This document shows positions 25,883 through 34,673 of a stretch of 64,000 nucleotides of DNA, one piece after another. The translations under genes and the position numbers were made by a program. Under the pieces are notes generated by a model. It saw only the letters and a list, made by a program, of their open reading frames with translations. It did not search any database and was not told the origin of the DNA. Position 1 is the stretch's first letter, and each line of letters begins with the position of its first letter. The stretch is from Bog-159 sp049511415 (lineage in GTDB: Bacteria > Acidobacteriota > Terriglobia > Bryobacterales > Bryobacteraceae), in contig JBEKYC010000034.1 of NCBI GenBank assembly GCA_049511415.1, positions 37,310 to 101,309 of the forward strand, given 5' to 3'.

Positions 25883-27973
25883 TTACGTGGATGCGCCGCC
25901 CGGCAGTTCCAGCGGCATCGCACGCAGCCGCGTTCCGGTCAATTGAAATACCGCGTTGGCTACAGCTGGAGCCAGCCCCACAATGGGCGTCTCGCCTGCC
26001 CCGGCCGACGGCAGATCCGGACGGTCCACCAGCACCACTTCGATCTCCGGCATGTCGCTGAACCGCGGCACGCGGTATTCGGAGAACCGCGGGTTTTGGA
26101 TCTGCCCGTTGGCGAAGCGGATCTGCTCAAACAGTGCGCCGCCGATCGCCATCGAAACCGCGCCGGCGATCTGGTTCTTCAGATGCTCCGGGTTCACCAC
26201 CGCGCCGCAATCGAACGCCTCCACCGCGCGCAGCACGCGTACGCGCCCCTGGTCCACCGACACCTGCGCGCAGGTGGCCACGTAGCCGTTCTTTTCAAAC
26301 CCGCACGACAGGCCGATGCCTTTGCCCTTTCCCCAACCGAAGCGCTCCGCGGCCGCCTGCAGCACCCCGCGCAGGCGCGCATCTCTGATATTCGCCAGCC
26401 GGAATTCGAGCGGATCCATTTTGAGTTCATGCGCCAGTTCGTCCATGTGTACCTCGCGCGCGAAATGATTGGCCGTCGCCGCCAGCCCGCGGTACGATCC
26501 CTGCCGCAGCGGCGATTCCGAGGGATGAAACACGTTCCGCTGATTCGGTATGTCGTACAGCCCCACCAGGCCCGAGCCGCCCGAATTGTAGTTATGGAAG
26601 TCCCAGGCCAGGATCTTCCCGTTGGGGCTGGCGCCACTCGAAACCTCAATTAAACCGGCGGGCCGGAAATACGCCCACGTGAATTCCTCCTCCCGCGACC
26701 AGACCAGTTTCACGGGCTTGCCTGCCGCCTTGGCCAGCCGCGCCGCCTCGATGGCGCATTCGCCCGAGTGCTTGCCGCCATAGGCCGACCCAGTATCCGG
26801 CACGATCACCCGGATGCGGTCTTCGGTAATGCCGAAAGCCTCCGCCAGTTCCGACCGCACCCCAAACGGCCGCTGCGATCCGGTCCAGACCGTGAGTTTG
26901 CCGTCCACCCATTCCGCCACCGCCGCGCGCGGCTCCAGCGGCGCATGCGCGATGTAAGCCACCGTATATGTGGATTGCAGCTTCACCGCCGACGCCGCCA
27001 GACCGTCCTCCACGGACCCGTGCCCTTCGTGCTCGCCCGCCGCTGCCGTTTTTTTCAGATGTTCGTAAAGCGCTGGGCCGGAAGCTACGGCCCCCGGTTG
27101 GCGCTTCCATTCGGCCTTGATCTGTTCGAGCACGGCCGCGGCCTGCGCCGCATCCGGCGCCGCGACCCCTACGAACTCCTTTTCATGCACCACCGTCACA
27201 CCGGGACCCGAAGGTGCGTCCAGTTTTTCCAGCGTCGCGCCCAAAGCCGGCGCACGCAGCACCCGCCCATGCAGCATTCCAGGGCGCGTCAGATCCGGCG
27301 TATATTTATGCCGCCCCGTGACCATATCGCGCCCCGCGACCTTGCCCGCCGATTGCTTCACCGGGCGCGCGACCGCCACGTCGCGCGCAATTGTACGTGT
27401 CAGCTTTTGTCCTTTAGTTAGTTCACTGAAGCCAGCCGAACTTCGTCCATCGCTTGATACGACTTTGCCGCCCTGAATCGTCAGCTTGCCGCGATCTACC
27501 TTCCACTGTTCCGCCGCCAGATCCAAAAGCGCTTCCCGCGCTGTCGCCGCCGCCCGCCGCACCTGCGGCGCCATCGTAGGCGTCGTGCGGCTACCGAATG
27601 TCCCCATATCGAAAGGCGTCAGAGCCGTATCCGCCATCACCATCGTGACCCGCTCGAGCGGGCAGTGCAGCTCTTCCGCCGCCGCCTGGCCCAGCGAAGT
27701 CCGGATATTCTGTCCGACTTCTGTCTTACCGGTGTATATCGAAATTCCGCCGTCCTCGCCGATATGCAGCCAGGCGTCCAAGTCCTGCGGCAAGCCCTCC
27801 CCGCGTCCGCGTCCGCGCCCCTGTCCCGACTCCTGCGCGCCCGCCGCGAAGACCACCAGTAAGCCGCCGCCCAGCAAGCCGATAAAATCGCGCCGGTCCA
27901 GTTCGAAGCGATAGGCCGGCGGCGCCTTCATCTCGTACCGCTCCGGCGCGATCCGATCCTGTGTTTCAAGCAT
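25883..27973 (-). CDS. Molybdenum hydroxylase large subunit, Tat-exported
   Basis: 696 residues. Xanthine dehydrogenase/aldehyde oxidase family subunit carrying the molybdopterin cytosine dinucleotide cofactor. The N-terminus has DRRDFIGLLGGGLLVVFAAG, a twin-arginine-like signal (RR then F), so the folded complex is probably exported. Cofactor regions include AYGGKHSGE and QGSYRGLAATANHFA. The C-terminal GAGETPIVGLAPAV contains the Glu expected to be the catalytic base. It overlaps the 2Fe-2S gene by 8 bases. There is no FAD subunit, so electrons likely pass to a cytochrome or other carrier, as in IorAB/isoquinoline oxidoreductase-like enzymes. Substrate unknown. Confidence 0.9.
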   Translation of the reverse strand: MLETQDRIAPERYEMKAPPAYRFELDRRDFIGLLGGGLLVVFAAGAQESGQGRGRGRGEGLPQDLDAWLHIGEDGGISIYTGKTEVGQNIRTSLGQAAAEELHCPLERVTMVMADTALTPFDMGTFGSRTTPTMAPQVRRAAATAREALLDLAAEQWKVDRGKLTIQGGKVVSSDGRSSAGFSELTKGQKLTRTIARDVAVARPVKQSAGKVAGRDMVTGRHKYTPDLTRPGMLHGRVLRAPALGATLEKLDAPSGPGVTVVHEKEFVGVAAPDAAQAAAVLEQIKAEWKRQPGAVASGPALYEHLKKTAAAGEHEGHGSVEDGLAASAVKLQSTYTVAYIAHAPLEPRAAVAEWVDGKLTVWTGSQRPFGVRSELAEAFGITEDRIRVIVPDTGSAYGGKHSGECAIEAARLAKAAGKPVKLVWSREEEFTWAYFRPAGLIEVSSGASPNGKILAWDFHNYNSGGSGLVGLYDIPNQRNVFHPSESPLRQGSYRGLAATANHFAREVHMDELAHELKMDPLEFRLANIRDARLRGVLQAAAERFGWGKGKGIGLSCGFEKNGYVATCAQVSVDQGRVRVLRAVEAFDCGAVVNPEHLKNQIAGAVSMAIGGALFEQIRFANGQIQNPRFSEYRVPRFSDMPEIEVVLVDRPDLPSAGAGETPIVGLAPAVANAVFQLTGTRLRAMPLELPGGAST

Positions 27974-28415
27974 GGCTGGCCGCCTTTCGGATCGCCGCCA
28001 TAATCCGCGGATAAGTCCCGCAGCGGCAAATATTCCCGTTCATATGGCGCACGATTTCGTCGTGCGAGGGATTAGAATTCTTCTTCAGCAAAGCCACGCC
28101 GGCAACGATCATACCCGATGTGCAGTACCCGCACTGCAGGGCGTCTTCTTCCAGAAAAGCGTCCTGCAGCGGATGCTGAATGCCTTCAATAGTCGTGATC
28201 TGTTTTCCCGCGGCGGCGCGCACTGGTAGAATACAGGAGCGTACGGGCTGGCCGTCCAGCAGCACGGTGCAGGCGCCGCATTGGCCTTCGCCGCATCCAT
28301 ATTTGGTTCCCGTCAGGTCCAGCGTATCGCGTAAAATGCCGAGCAGTTTGGCATCCGGCTCCGCCTCGATGCGCCGCCGGGTTCCGTTTACCGTAATTTC
28401 GGTGACCTTGGGCAT
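27966..28415 (-). CDS. 2Fe-2S subunit of molybdenum hydroxylase
   Basis: 149 residues. The N-terminal ferredoxin domain binds the first cluster with C41, C46, C49 and C61 (GCGEGQCGACTVL). The C-terminal helical domain binds the second with C95, C98, C130 and C132 (QCGYCTSGM, NICRCGTY). It passes electrons from the molybdenum centre of the large subunit encoded immediately after it. There is no signal peptide, so export would be as a folded complex carried by the partner. The frame continues far upstream but ATG at 28415 gives the conserved start. It is divergent from the zf-HC2 gene. Confidence 0.93.
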   Translation of the reverse strand: MPKVTEITVNGTRRRIEAEPDAKLLGILRDTLDLTGTKYGCGEGQCGACTVLLDGQPVRSCILPVRAAAGKQITTIEGIQHPLQDAFLEEDALQCGYCTSGMIVAGVALLKKNSNPSHDEIVRHMNGNICRCGTYPRIMAAIRKAASHA

Positions 28416-28535
28416 ATAAATATTGTTACACCCCGAAAAGGGGTGCGGATCTTTTAGTCCGCGCGGGACAGAGGTTTTATCATAAACTTGTAACGAATCC
28501 GGGTGCCCGGCGCACAATTTAATTTGAGGATACTG

Positions 28536-29216
28536 GTGGAGCACGAAGAAGCGATTCAATCGCAAGCCGCCGAACGCTACGTAGCGCACAAACTCCCCCC
28601 CACGGAGCGCGATGCGTTTGAAGCCCATTTTTTTGATTGTCCCGAGTGCGCCGAGGAAGTGCGCTGGGAACAGATTTTTGCAGCCAATGGACGCGCGGCC
28701 GTGCGCCGGCCCATGGAGTGGCCCCAACCGCCACCGGCGCCCGCGCCATCGGTCCCGGCCACGCCGCCGAAACTGTCCTGGATGCCCCGCTGGCTGCCTG
28801 CGTTGCCCCTGTCCCTCGCTACCAACTGCGCGTTGGCCGCGGCGATTGTCTTCCTCTTGGTCACCCCCGCCCGGAAGCCCGCCCCCGCGCAGTGGACCGA
28901 AGCCCAGTGGACCGTCGACGAGTACTTCGCCCCAGGGCCCGCGCGTGGCGCAGACCTGCATACCCTGCCCGGCGGCACGCCGGTCTACCAAATTCGTTTT
29001 CCCAGCATTGCAACTTCATCCTATTCCTACGAAGTCCTCGATAGCCAGGCGCGGCGTGAGCTGTCCGGCTCGCTGGCCGCCCCCGCCGCTCCAGACACAA
29101 ACTTACGCCTGACGGTTTCCGTTGGGTCCCTCGCGCCGGGAGTCCATACCCTGATCGTGCATGGCTTGCCGTCCGGCGAGATCGCTTCCAAGTCCAGGTT
29201 CCAAACTACACGTTGA
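28536..29216 (+). CDS. Anti-sigma-like zf-HC2 membrane protein
   Basis: 226 residues. An N-terminal zinc-binding anti-sigma domain (about residues 10-45) has H31, C35 and C38 in AFEAHFFDCPECAEEV. A Pro-rich linker leads to one transmembrane helix (about residues 95-117, LSLATNCALAAAIVFLLV). The outer part of about 110 residues is Pro/Ala-rich with a Big-like beta pattern (YEVLDSQARRELSG). The start is GTG at 28536, preceded by TTGAGGA; another GTG lies 11 codons upstream. ZAS-type anti-sigma factors hold an ECF sigma factor at the membrane, but no sigma gene is nearby. It is first in a plus-strand cluster with a protein of unknown function and a CHAT protease. Confidence 0.8.
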   Translation: MEHEEAIQSQAAERYVAHKLPPTERDAFEAHFFDCPECAEEVRWEQIFAANGRAAVRRPMEWPQPPPAPAPSVPATPPKLSWMPRWLPALPLSLATNCALAAAIVFLLVTPARKPAPAQWTEAQWTVDEYFAPGPARGADLHTLPGGTPVYQIRFPSIATSSYSYEVLDSQARRELSGSLAAPAAPDTNLRLTVSVGSLAPGVHTLIVHGLPSGEIASKSRFQTTR

Positions 29217-29229
29217 GAGGAGATAGCTG

Positions 29230-29952
29230 ATGCCGATGGATAAGTTTCTGTACCACGGGCAGGCTCTCGGCTTCGAGGCCGACATCTGGGAGCCCGGCCC
29301 CCATAAAATCGACGGTCATGCCCGCTGCGGCTTGCCCGACAAAAACTCCGGAACATATAACGCGACCGCCGAGCCTTTTGCCATCGCCAACCTGGTTTCA
29401 CACGAGGGATGCACCTCCTCGGTCGATGCCCGGGAACCGGACGGCAAAGGGTTCTATCGCACCGAAGTCACCAGCACGCTCCACAACCTGAATGTGGAGA
29501 ACGGTGTCTTCACCGCGGACGAAATTACCCTGGGCATGGTGAGCGTCTACGGCCGCGACTGGTTTGACAGCGGAAAACCGCATGCCAAACGCGTGCGCGT
29601 GGTGCCGTATGGTTGTAAGATCGTGAACCTCCGCATCAACGGCGTCCCCATTCCCAACTTTCTACCCGCGCCGTTCCAGTATTCCAAGGACCGCTGTGAA
29701 GCGTACCTGCAAGCTCCCGATCCGGACGCCGGCATGGAGGCTGAAATTCGCGATGCCATCGCCGGCAGCCCGTCCCGCTTCATGTACGTCAAGAATTTTG
29801 GTAGGATCTTCTTCGGCGAATGGACACTCCTACCCAGCGAGGATTGGCTCCCCATCCATCAGATATCCATGGTGCGCATGGCGCTGGGCAGTCCCCAGAC
29901 CGGAGGCGGATCTGGCGCCGGCGGCCAGGGCGGCGGCGGAACACCAGGCTAG
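29230..29952 (+). CDS. Unknown protein between anti-sigma-like and CHAT genes
   Basis: 240 residues, no signal peptide. GAGGAG lies 8 bases before the ATG and the gap to the upstream gene is 13 bases. The central part (HGQALGFEADIWEPGP, STLHNLNVENGVFTADEITL) resembles the beta repeats of choice-of-anchor P-type proteins. Four scattered cysteines occur (RCGL, EGCTS, YGCKI, DRCEA). The last 20 residues are almost only Gly, Ser, Thr and Pro. Its end overlaps the CHAT frame by 133 bases. From its position it could be a partner or a substrate of the CHAT protease; this is inference only. Confidence 0.65.
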   Translation: MPMDKFLYHGQALGFEADIWEPGPHKIDGHARCGLPDKNSGTYNATAEPFAIANLVSHEGCTSSVDAREPDGKGFYRTEVTSTLHNLNVENGVFTADEITLGMVSVYGRDWFDSGKPHAKRVRVVPYGCKIVNLRINGVPIPNFLPAPFQYSKDRCEAYLQAPDPDAGMEAEIRDAIAGSPSRFMYVKNFGRIFFGEWTLLPSEDWLPIHQISMVRMALGSPQTGGGSGAGGQGGGGTPG

Positions 29953-32408
29953 CCTCCGCGGTTCTGCTTTCGAGTCTCCTGTGCGTTGGCGGCTGCGGGT
30001 TTGGTGAACGGGCCGCTCGATCTTCCTACCAACACGCTTTTTCGGCGTTTCGAGCCGGCGACTATACCGCTTCGCTCGCTGCGGCCCAGATGGATCTTCG
30101 CCGGTGGCCGGCCGGCGATTGGGGCTGGAGCTTTCGGCTTCTATGCGCGGAAAACTTGCTCGACCTAAGCCGCAAGAGTGAGGCCCGGGCTTTGCTGGAG
30201 AGTGCGGGGGAACCGTCCCGCGGCGATCTGCGCGCGCGATGGATGATGGATCGCGCCCGCCTTCTCCTCGCCGCCAGTCCGGAAAAAGGGCGCGCCCTCC
30301 TCCACCAGGCCCTCGACCTGGCTTTGCGCGCGCAGGATCCCACGCTGCCTTCCGTCATCCGCCTGTACCTCGGCGGCCAGACCGCCGCCAGTTTCGCGGA
30401 GGCGGAAGGCTATTACCAGGCCGCCCTGTCCGATGCCACCCGGCGGCATGATACCTACCTCATCGCCTGGGCCCGTCTCGATCAAGGCTTTAACCGCTTC
30501 CGATTGTCGCGATTCGACGAGGCCATCCCCTTCCTGGAACAGTCCCGCGACGCCGCCAATCAAGCCGGCGCCAAGTCCATCCTGGTCTGGGCCATGGGTA
30601 ACCTCGGCTGGTGCTACATCAACCTGGGCAACCTGGATCAAGCTATGGCCGCGCTGACCCAGGCCGAGGCCCTCAGTGCCCGCATCGGATTGCGCGACGC
30701 CCAACACCGCTGGCAGATCAATATCGGGAACATCTACATGGATCACGGCGACTTCGACCGCGCCGCCGCATATCAACAGCGCGCCCTCGGCCTCGCGCGC
30801 CAGGCCGGAAACGACGAATGGCAGGCTTTCGCACTCAACAACCTGGCCCTGATCGCCCTCAAACGTGAAGATTTAGCAGCCGCGCAATCCTTCAACGATA
30901 AGGCCCTCGATATAAAACGCGGCCTTCACAATCCCTGGTCGCTGGCCTACTCCGAACTGAACGCCGCCGATATTCATCGCCGCCAACGGAATTTTGCCGC
31001 CGCCGAAGCCGATTACGCCACCGTGATCCGCACGTCGCGCGCCGCGCCCGCCCTCGACGTTTTGTGGGCGGCCCAGTTCCAGCTCGCCGATCTCTATCGC
31101 GACTCCAGCCGGCCGCAACTGGCACAAGCCCAATTCCGCGGCGCCATCGACACTCTCGATCATGAATGGAGCAAGCTGACCAATCTCGACTTCAAGGGAG
31201 CCTTCTTGGCGCCCGCCCACCTCATCGAGTTGTTCCAGCATTACGTCGCCTTCCTGCTGGAGCGCGGCCAGACCGCGCAGGCGCTCCAAGTAGCTGAATC
31301 GTCCCGCGCGCGCGTTCTCAGCGAGAAATTGGAGCGCGCCGAAGCCTTGCCCCCGGATTTCCAGATCGCCAGGCTGCAAGCCGCCGCCCGCGCCTCCCAC
31401 ACCGTCATCCTGTCCTACTGGCTCGCGCCGAATCACTCCGCGGTATGGGTAATCGGACCGGGCGGCCTCGCCTATCGTCCGCTCCCTCCAGCCAAAAAGG
31501 TGAACGAATTGGTCGGCGCCTATACCGCCGCCGTCACCAACGGCGAGGATCCGCTAACGGCCTCCCCGCCATCCGCCGCGCTATACGAAACCTTGCTGCA
31601 GCCCATCCAAAACCTGATTCCCACCGGTTCGAACGTCATCGTCGTGCCCGATGGCGCGCTGCATCAGCTTAACTTCGAAACCCTGGTGGTGCCCGGCCCG
31701 CGGCCGCACTACTGGATCGAAGACGTGACCCTCGCCACCGCACCTTCCCTGCGCGTGCTGCAGGCTGTCGACGCCAAACCCCGCGCGCCGCGCCTGCTCC
31801 TGTTAGGCGATCCCGTGTTGACCAACCCCGAGTTCGCGCCGCTGCCCAACGTCAAGCGCGAGATCGCCGCCGTCGAAGAGCACTTCCCTGTTGCCGGCCG
31901 GGTCGCCTTCGCGGGAGCTGCCGCGGTGCCGTCCGAATACGCCAGATCGTCGCCCGCGGGTTTCACCCATATCCACTTCGCCACGCACGCCGCCGCCAAC
32001 CAGGAGAGCCCCTTGAACTCCGCCATCATCCTCTCGCATCAGGGCGAGAGCTTCAAGCTATATGCCCGCGACGTCGCACCCGTGCCGCTTACCGCGGATC
32101 TGGTTACGATCTCGGCTTGCCAAAGCGCCGGCCCCAAAGCTTACTCCGGTGAGGGTCTGATGGGATTTGCCTGGGCCTTTCTTTACGCCGGCGCGCGGAA
32201 CGTGATCGCCACGCTGTGGGATGAAGACGACGCCGCTTCCGTGGATCTGATGCGCCGCTTGTATGCCGGCATCGCCGCCGGCGAAACACCCGCGCGCGCC
32301 CTCCGCGCCGCCAAACTGGCGCTCCTGCATGGTGGCGGACGGAACCGCCTGCCTTACTATTGGGGATCGCTGCAGGTCTTCACGCGTAACGTGGGGGGTG
32401 GGCTTTAG
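29820..32408 (+). CDS. CHAT-domain caspase-like protease with TPRs, lipoprotein-like
   Basis: 862 residues from the only in-frame ATG. An Arg-rich segment (about residues 29-42) and a hydrophobic stretch end in LCVGGC, a lipobox, so the mature protein may start at that Cys. TPR-like repeats fill about residues 70-480 (AMGNLGWCYINLGNLDQAMA). The CHAT domain covers about 560-860, with the catalytic dyad His723 (HIHFATHAA) and Cys767 (VTISACQSAG) followed by GEGLMGFAWAFLYAGARNVI. CHAT proteins are clan CD cysteine proteases related to separase and caspases. The last residues and stop are supplied by a REP-like element. The start is doubtful, because the ATG lies 133 bases inside the previous gene and its ribosome-binding site is poor. 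Confidence 0.88.
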   Translation: MDTPTQRGLAPHPSDIHGAHGAGQSPDRRRIWRRRPGRRRNTRLASAVLLSSLLCVGGCGFGERAARSSYQHAFSAFRAGDYTASLAAAQMDLRRWPAGDWGWSFRLLCAENLLDLSRKSEARALLESAGEPSRGDLRARWMMDRARLLLAASPEKGRALLHQALDLALRAQDPTLPSVIRLYLGGQTAASFAEAEGYYQAALSDATRRHDTYLIAWARLDQGFNRFRLSRFDEAIPFLEQSRDAANQAGAKSILVWAMGNLGWCYINLGNLDQAMAALTQAEALSARIGLRDAQHRWQINIGNIYMDHGDFDRAAAYQQRALGLARQAGNDEWQAFALNNLALIALKREDLAAAQSFNDKALDIKRGLHNPWSLAYSELNAADIHRRQRNFAAAEADYATVIRTSRAAPALDVLWAAQFQLADLYRDSSRPQLAQAQFRGAIDTLDHEWSKLTNLDFKGAFLAPAHLIELFQHYVAFLLERGQTAQALQVAESSRARVLSEKLERAEALPPDFQIARLQAAARASHTVILSYWLAPNHSAVWVIGPGGLAYRPLPPAKKVNELVGAYTAAVTNGEDPLTASPPSAALYETLLQPIQNLIPTGSNVIVVPDGALHQLNFETLVVPGPRPHYWIEDVTLATAPSLRVLQAVDAKPRAPRLLLLGDPVLTNPEFAPLPNVKREIAAVEEHFPVAGRVAFAGAAAVPSEYARSSPAGFTHIHFATHAAANQESPLNSAIILSHQGESFKLYARDVAPVPLTADLVTISACQSAGPKAYSGEGLMGFAWAFLYAGARNVIATLWDEDDAASVDLMRRLYAGIAAGETPARALRAAKLALLHGGGRNRLPYYWGSLQVFTRNVGGGL

Positions 32409-32431
32409 CCCGCGCGGAACTTCAGTCCCGC
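32393..32431 (-). repeat. REP-like double-hairpin element, copy 2
   Basis: Reverse-strand copy of the element at 943-981, with the same two palindromes (GCGGGACT...AGTTCCGC-type and GGGCT-aa-AGCCC) and the same C run. It covers the last five codons and stop of the CHAT gene and the space before the convergent sulfatase-like gene. Confidence 0.7.
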
Positions 32432-32435
32432 CGCC

Positions 32436-33530
32436 TTACTTCTGTCCCCGCCAGGCCGCCAGTTGCCCCGCCAGACGATCCCGCTTGTTCGCGAATTTCG
32501 TATTGTCGTATTCGTTGTTGAATTCGCGCACATCCGCGATCAGGTCGTAGAACTCGTTCGGCCCCTTGCCCCCATTGCGCAGCACCAGCTTGTAGCGGTC
32601 GTCGCGCGCCATCTCGGTATCCTGGAACTTGCCGTACGCCATGTCCGCCCAGACCTGTTTCTTCCCCAGACTCCGGCCGTAAACGAACGGCAAATACGTC
32701 GCGCCCGAACTGCCCGCCGGCGCGGCCACCCCCGCCAGTTCGCACAACGCCGGCATCAGATCGAAGCTGTTCACCAGATCGTTGCGCACCGTCTGCGGCG
32801 GAAAGCGGCTGGGCCAGCACCAGATCAGAGGCGTCCGCACTACTTCTTCGAACATGTTCGGCGGATTGGATGCTGCCGCCCCGCCCCACAATCCATGATG
32901 GCCCACCAGGAAACCGCTCGTGCTGGCGAACACGATGAGCGTATTCTCCAGCAAGCCGCGCCCTTCCAGCTTCGCATGCCAGGGGGCGATCGTATCGTCC
33001 AGAGTGGTCAAGGAAGCCGCGTACTTGCGCAGGTTCCCCTGCGGGTTGCGCAGCATGTCCTTGTGCGTGGCGTTGAGCGCGGTCGATTCCCACCCCACCG
33101 ATTCAAATCCCGTCTCGGCGTACAGATCGATGTTCGTCTGCGCCGGCGTCACGGTGGTGGGACTGGGCCACTCGATCGTCAGAAAGAACGGCTTGCCGGC
33201 CGCCTGCGCATCCAGAAACTCGACCGCTTGCGTTCCCGAGTCCGCCTTGCCGATATTGAATCCGGCCGCCGCGAAAGGCCCCGCATCGCGCCGCGCGGGC
33301 GTGCCCGCGAAACTCTCCGCGAAGCGTACGCCGGTCTGCGCCAGCCGGTCGATGTTGGGCGTGTGGATCTCTGTGTTCGCATAGCAGCCTACCATATATG
33401 CGCCCAAATCCTGTGCCACCACCAGTACAATATTCGGCCGTTCCACCGGCGTGGCTCTGGTGGCCAGCTTCTTGCTGGCCGCAATCGCCGGGGCGGCGAG
33501 GGTTCCAAGTAGAAAATGACGTCGATTCAC
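32436..33530 (-). CDS. Sulfatase-fold pseudoenzyme with export signal
   Basis: 364 residues, shorter than the usual 450-550. The N-terminus NRRHFLLGTLAAPAIAA is a Tat-like signal. The sulfatase fold is plain: RPNIVLVVAQDLGAYMVGCY, IHTPNIDRLAQTGVRFAESF and KPFFLTIEWPSP. Yet the catalytic positions are changed. The first metal Asp is Gln40; the Cys that becomes formylglycine is Gly76 in AGTPAR; the SDNG metal site reads STSG (202-205); the PHTP histidine is absent. The about 90-residue stretch with the GKWHLG lysine/histidine is missing. It should therefore be unable to hydrolyse sulfate esters but may still bind them. The start is GTG; the frame upstream is antisense to the HAF gene. Confidence 0.8.
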   Translation of the reverse strand: MNRRHFLLGTLAAPAIAASKKLATRATPVERPNIVLVVAQDLGAYMVGCYANTEIHTPNIDRLAQTGVRFAESFAGTPARRDAGPFAAAGFNIGKADSGTQAVEFLDAQAAGKPFFLTIEWPSPTTVTPAQTNIDLYAETGFESVGWESTALNATHKDMLRNPQGNLRKYAASLTTLDDTIAPWHAKLEGRGLLENTLIVFASTSGFLVGHHGLWGGAAASNPPNMFEEVVRTPLIWCWPSRFPPQTVRNDLVNSFDLMPALCELAGVAAPAGSSGATYLPFVYGRSLGKKQVWADMAYGKFQDTEMARDDRYKLVLRNGGKGPNEFYDLIADVREFNNEYDNTKFANKRDRLAGQLAAWRGQK

Positions 33531-33617
33531 TTCCCACCAGTATACAGTGGGGCGGCCCCGTTGCCTCCCGCGAGCGGTCATGCTACCATGCCCGGCAGTC
33601 GAGGAGTCGCTCACCTT

Positions 33618-34673
33618 ATGTCCAAACGATTCGCGCCGGCCTGTTCGAGCCTCCTTGGTTTGGCCCTCTGCCACTTGGCTTTGGGGCAACCGGGTAGCGG
33701 CAACACTCTGACCAGCTTTAGCGCCCCCAATGCTTATCAGACTTATGCCGTGAGCATTAACGATGCTGGCGCCATCGGCGGAAACTACATCGACACGTCT
33801 TCGTTGGTACACGGGTTCGAACGGAGTCCGTCGGGCGTCTTTGCCACCTTCGATGCCCCCGGCGCCGGCACGGGCCTCGGACAAGGCACATGGCCGACCA
33901 GCATTAACAGCGCGGGGGAAATCACGGGCGATTATTTTGATGCCGGCAGCATCGGACATGGCTTCGTGAGAAGTCCTTCCGGCGCCTTCACGACATTCGA
34001 CGCTCCCGGAATCGGCCTCGACGCGACCATCCCCACCAGTATCAATGCGCAGGGCGCCATCACCGGTTATTACTACGGCGGGTCGGCGGGCGCATTCGTG
34101 CGCAGCGCCTCGGGCGCCATGGTCACTTTCAATGCCCCCGGCGCGGTCGGAGGCACCCAGGCGGCCAGCATCAATAACAGCGGCGTCATCGCCGGCTGGT
34201 TCGCCGATTCCACTGGCGTCAATCACGGCTTCGTGCGCAGCGCCTCCGGGGAACTTACCGCTTTTGATGCCCCCGGCGCGGGCACGAGTTACCCCTATGG
34301 CACCCAAGCCCAGAGCATCAACGCCGCAGGCGCCATCACCGGGTTCTATGTAGACGCCGGCGCTGTATATCACGGATTCGTGCGCAGCCCCTATGGGGTC
34401 GTTACGACGTTCGATGCTCCGCACGCCGGCACGTCCGCACACCTCGGCACGCTAGCCTGGGGCATCAACCAGGCCGGCGCCGTGGCGGGTTACGTCTTGG
34501 GTTCCAAGGCCAATTGGGGATTCGAACGGGGACCCTCCGGCGACATCCAGGAGTTTGCCGGTCCGGGCGCCGCGTTCGACGGCAGCACCTTCGCCTTCAG
34601 CATCAACCGGTCGATCACGGGTTATTACTACGCGGGGTCTGATTTCTATTTGGGCTTTGTGCTAACGCCGTAG
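33618..34673 (+). CDS. Secreted HAF-repeat protein
   Basis: 351 residues. A signal peptide (about residues 1-23, ACSSLLGLALCHLALG) is followed by seven to eight tandem repeats of about 45 residues, each with SIN-x-x-G-x-I-x-G, then HGFVRS-x-SG and TFDAPGAGT. These are HAF repeats, thought to fold as a beta-propeller-like array outside the cell; function unknown. GAGGAG lies 12 bases before the ATG, which I prefer to the ATG 34 codons upstream because it starts the signal peptide. The stop overlaps the end of the convergent Fic gene by 12 bases. Confidence 0.8.
   Translation: MSKRFAPACSSLLGLALCHLALGQPGSGNTLTSFSAPNAYQTYAVSINDAGAIGGNYIDTSSLVHGFERSPSGVFATFDAPGAGTGLGQGTWPTSINSAGEITGDYFDAGSIGHGFVRSPSGAFTTFDAPGIGLDATIPTSINAQGAITGYYYGGSAGAFVRSASGAMVTFNAPGAVGGTQAASINNSGVIAGWFADSTGVNHGFVRSASGELTAFDAPGAGTSYPYGTQAQSINAAGAITGFYVDAGAVYHGFVRSPYGVVTTFDAPHAGTSAHLGTLAWGINQAGAVAGYVLGSKANWGFERGPSGDIQEFAGPGAAFDGSTFAFSINRSITGYYYAGSDFYLGFVLTP

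Noticed and set aside
33531..34442. In-frame 303-codon extension of the sulfatase-like gene
   Set aside because: It is antisense to the HAF-repeat gene, and the Tat-like signal begins at the GTG at 33530.
33700..34660. DNA tandem repeats as a repeat-array locus
   Set aside because: The periodicity is explained by the protein HAF repeats of the gene there.
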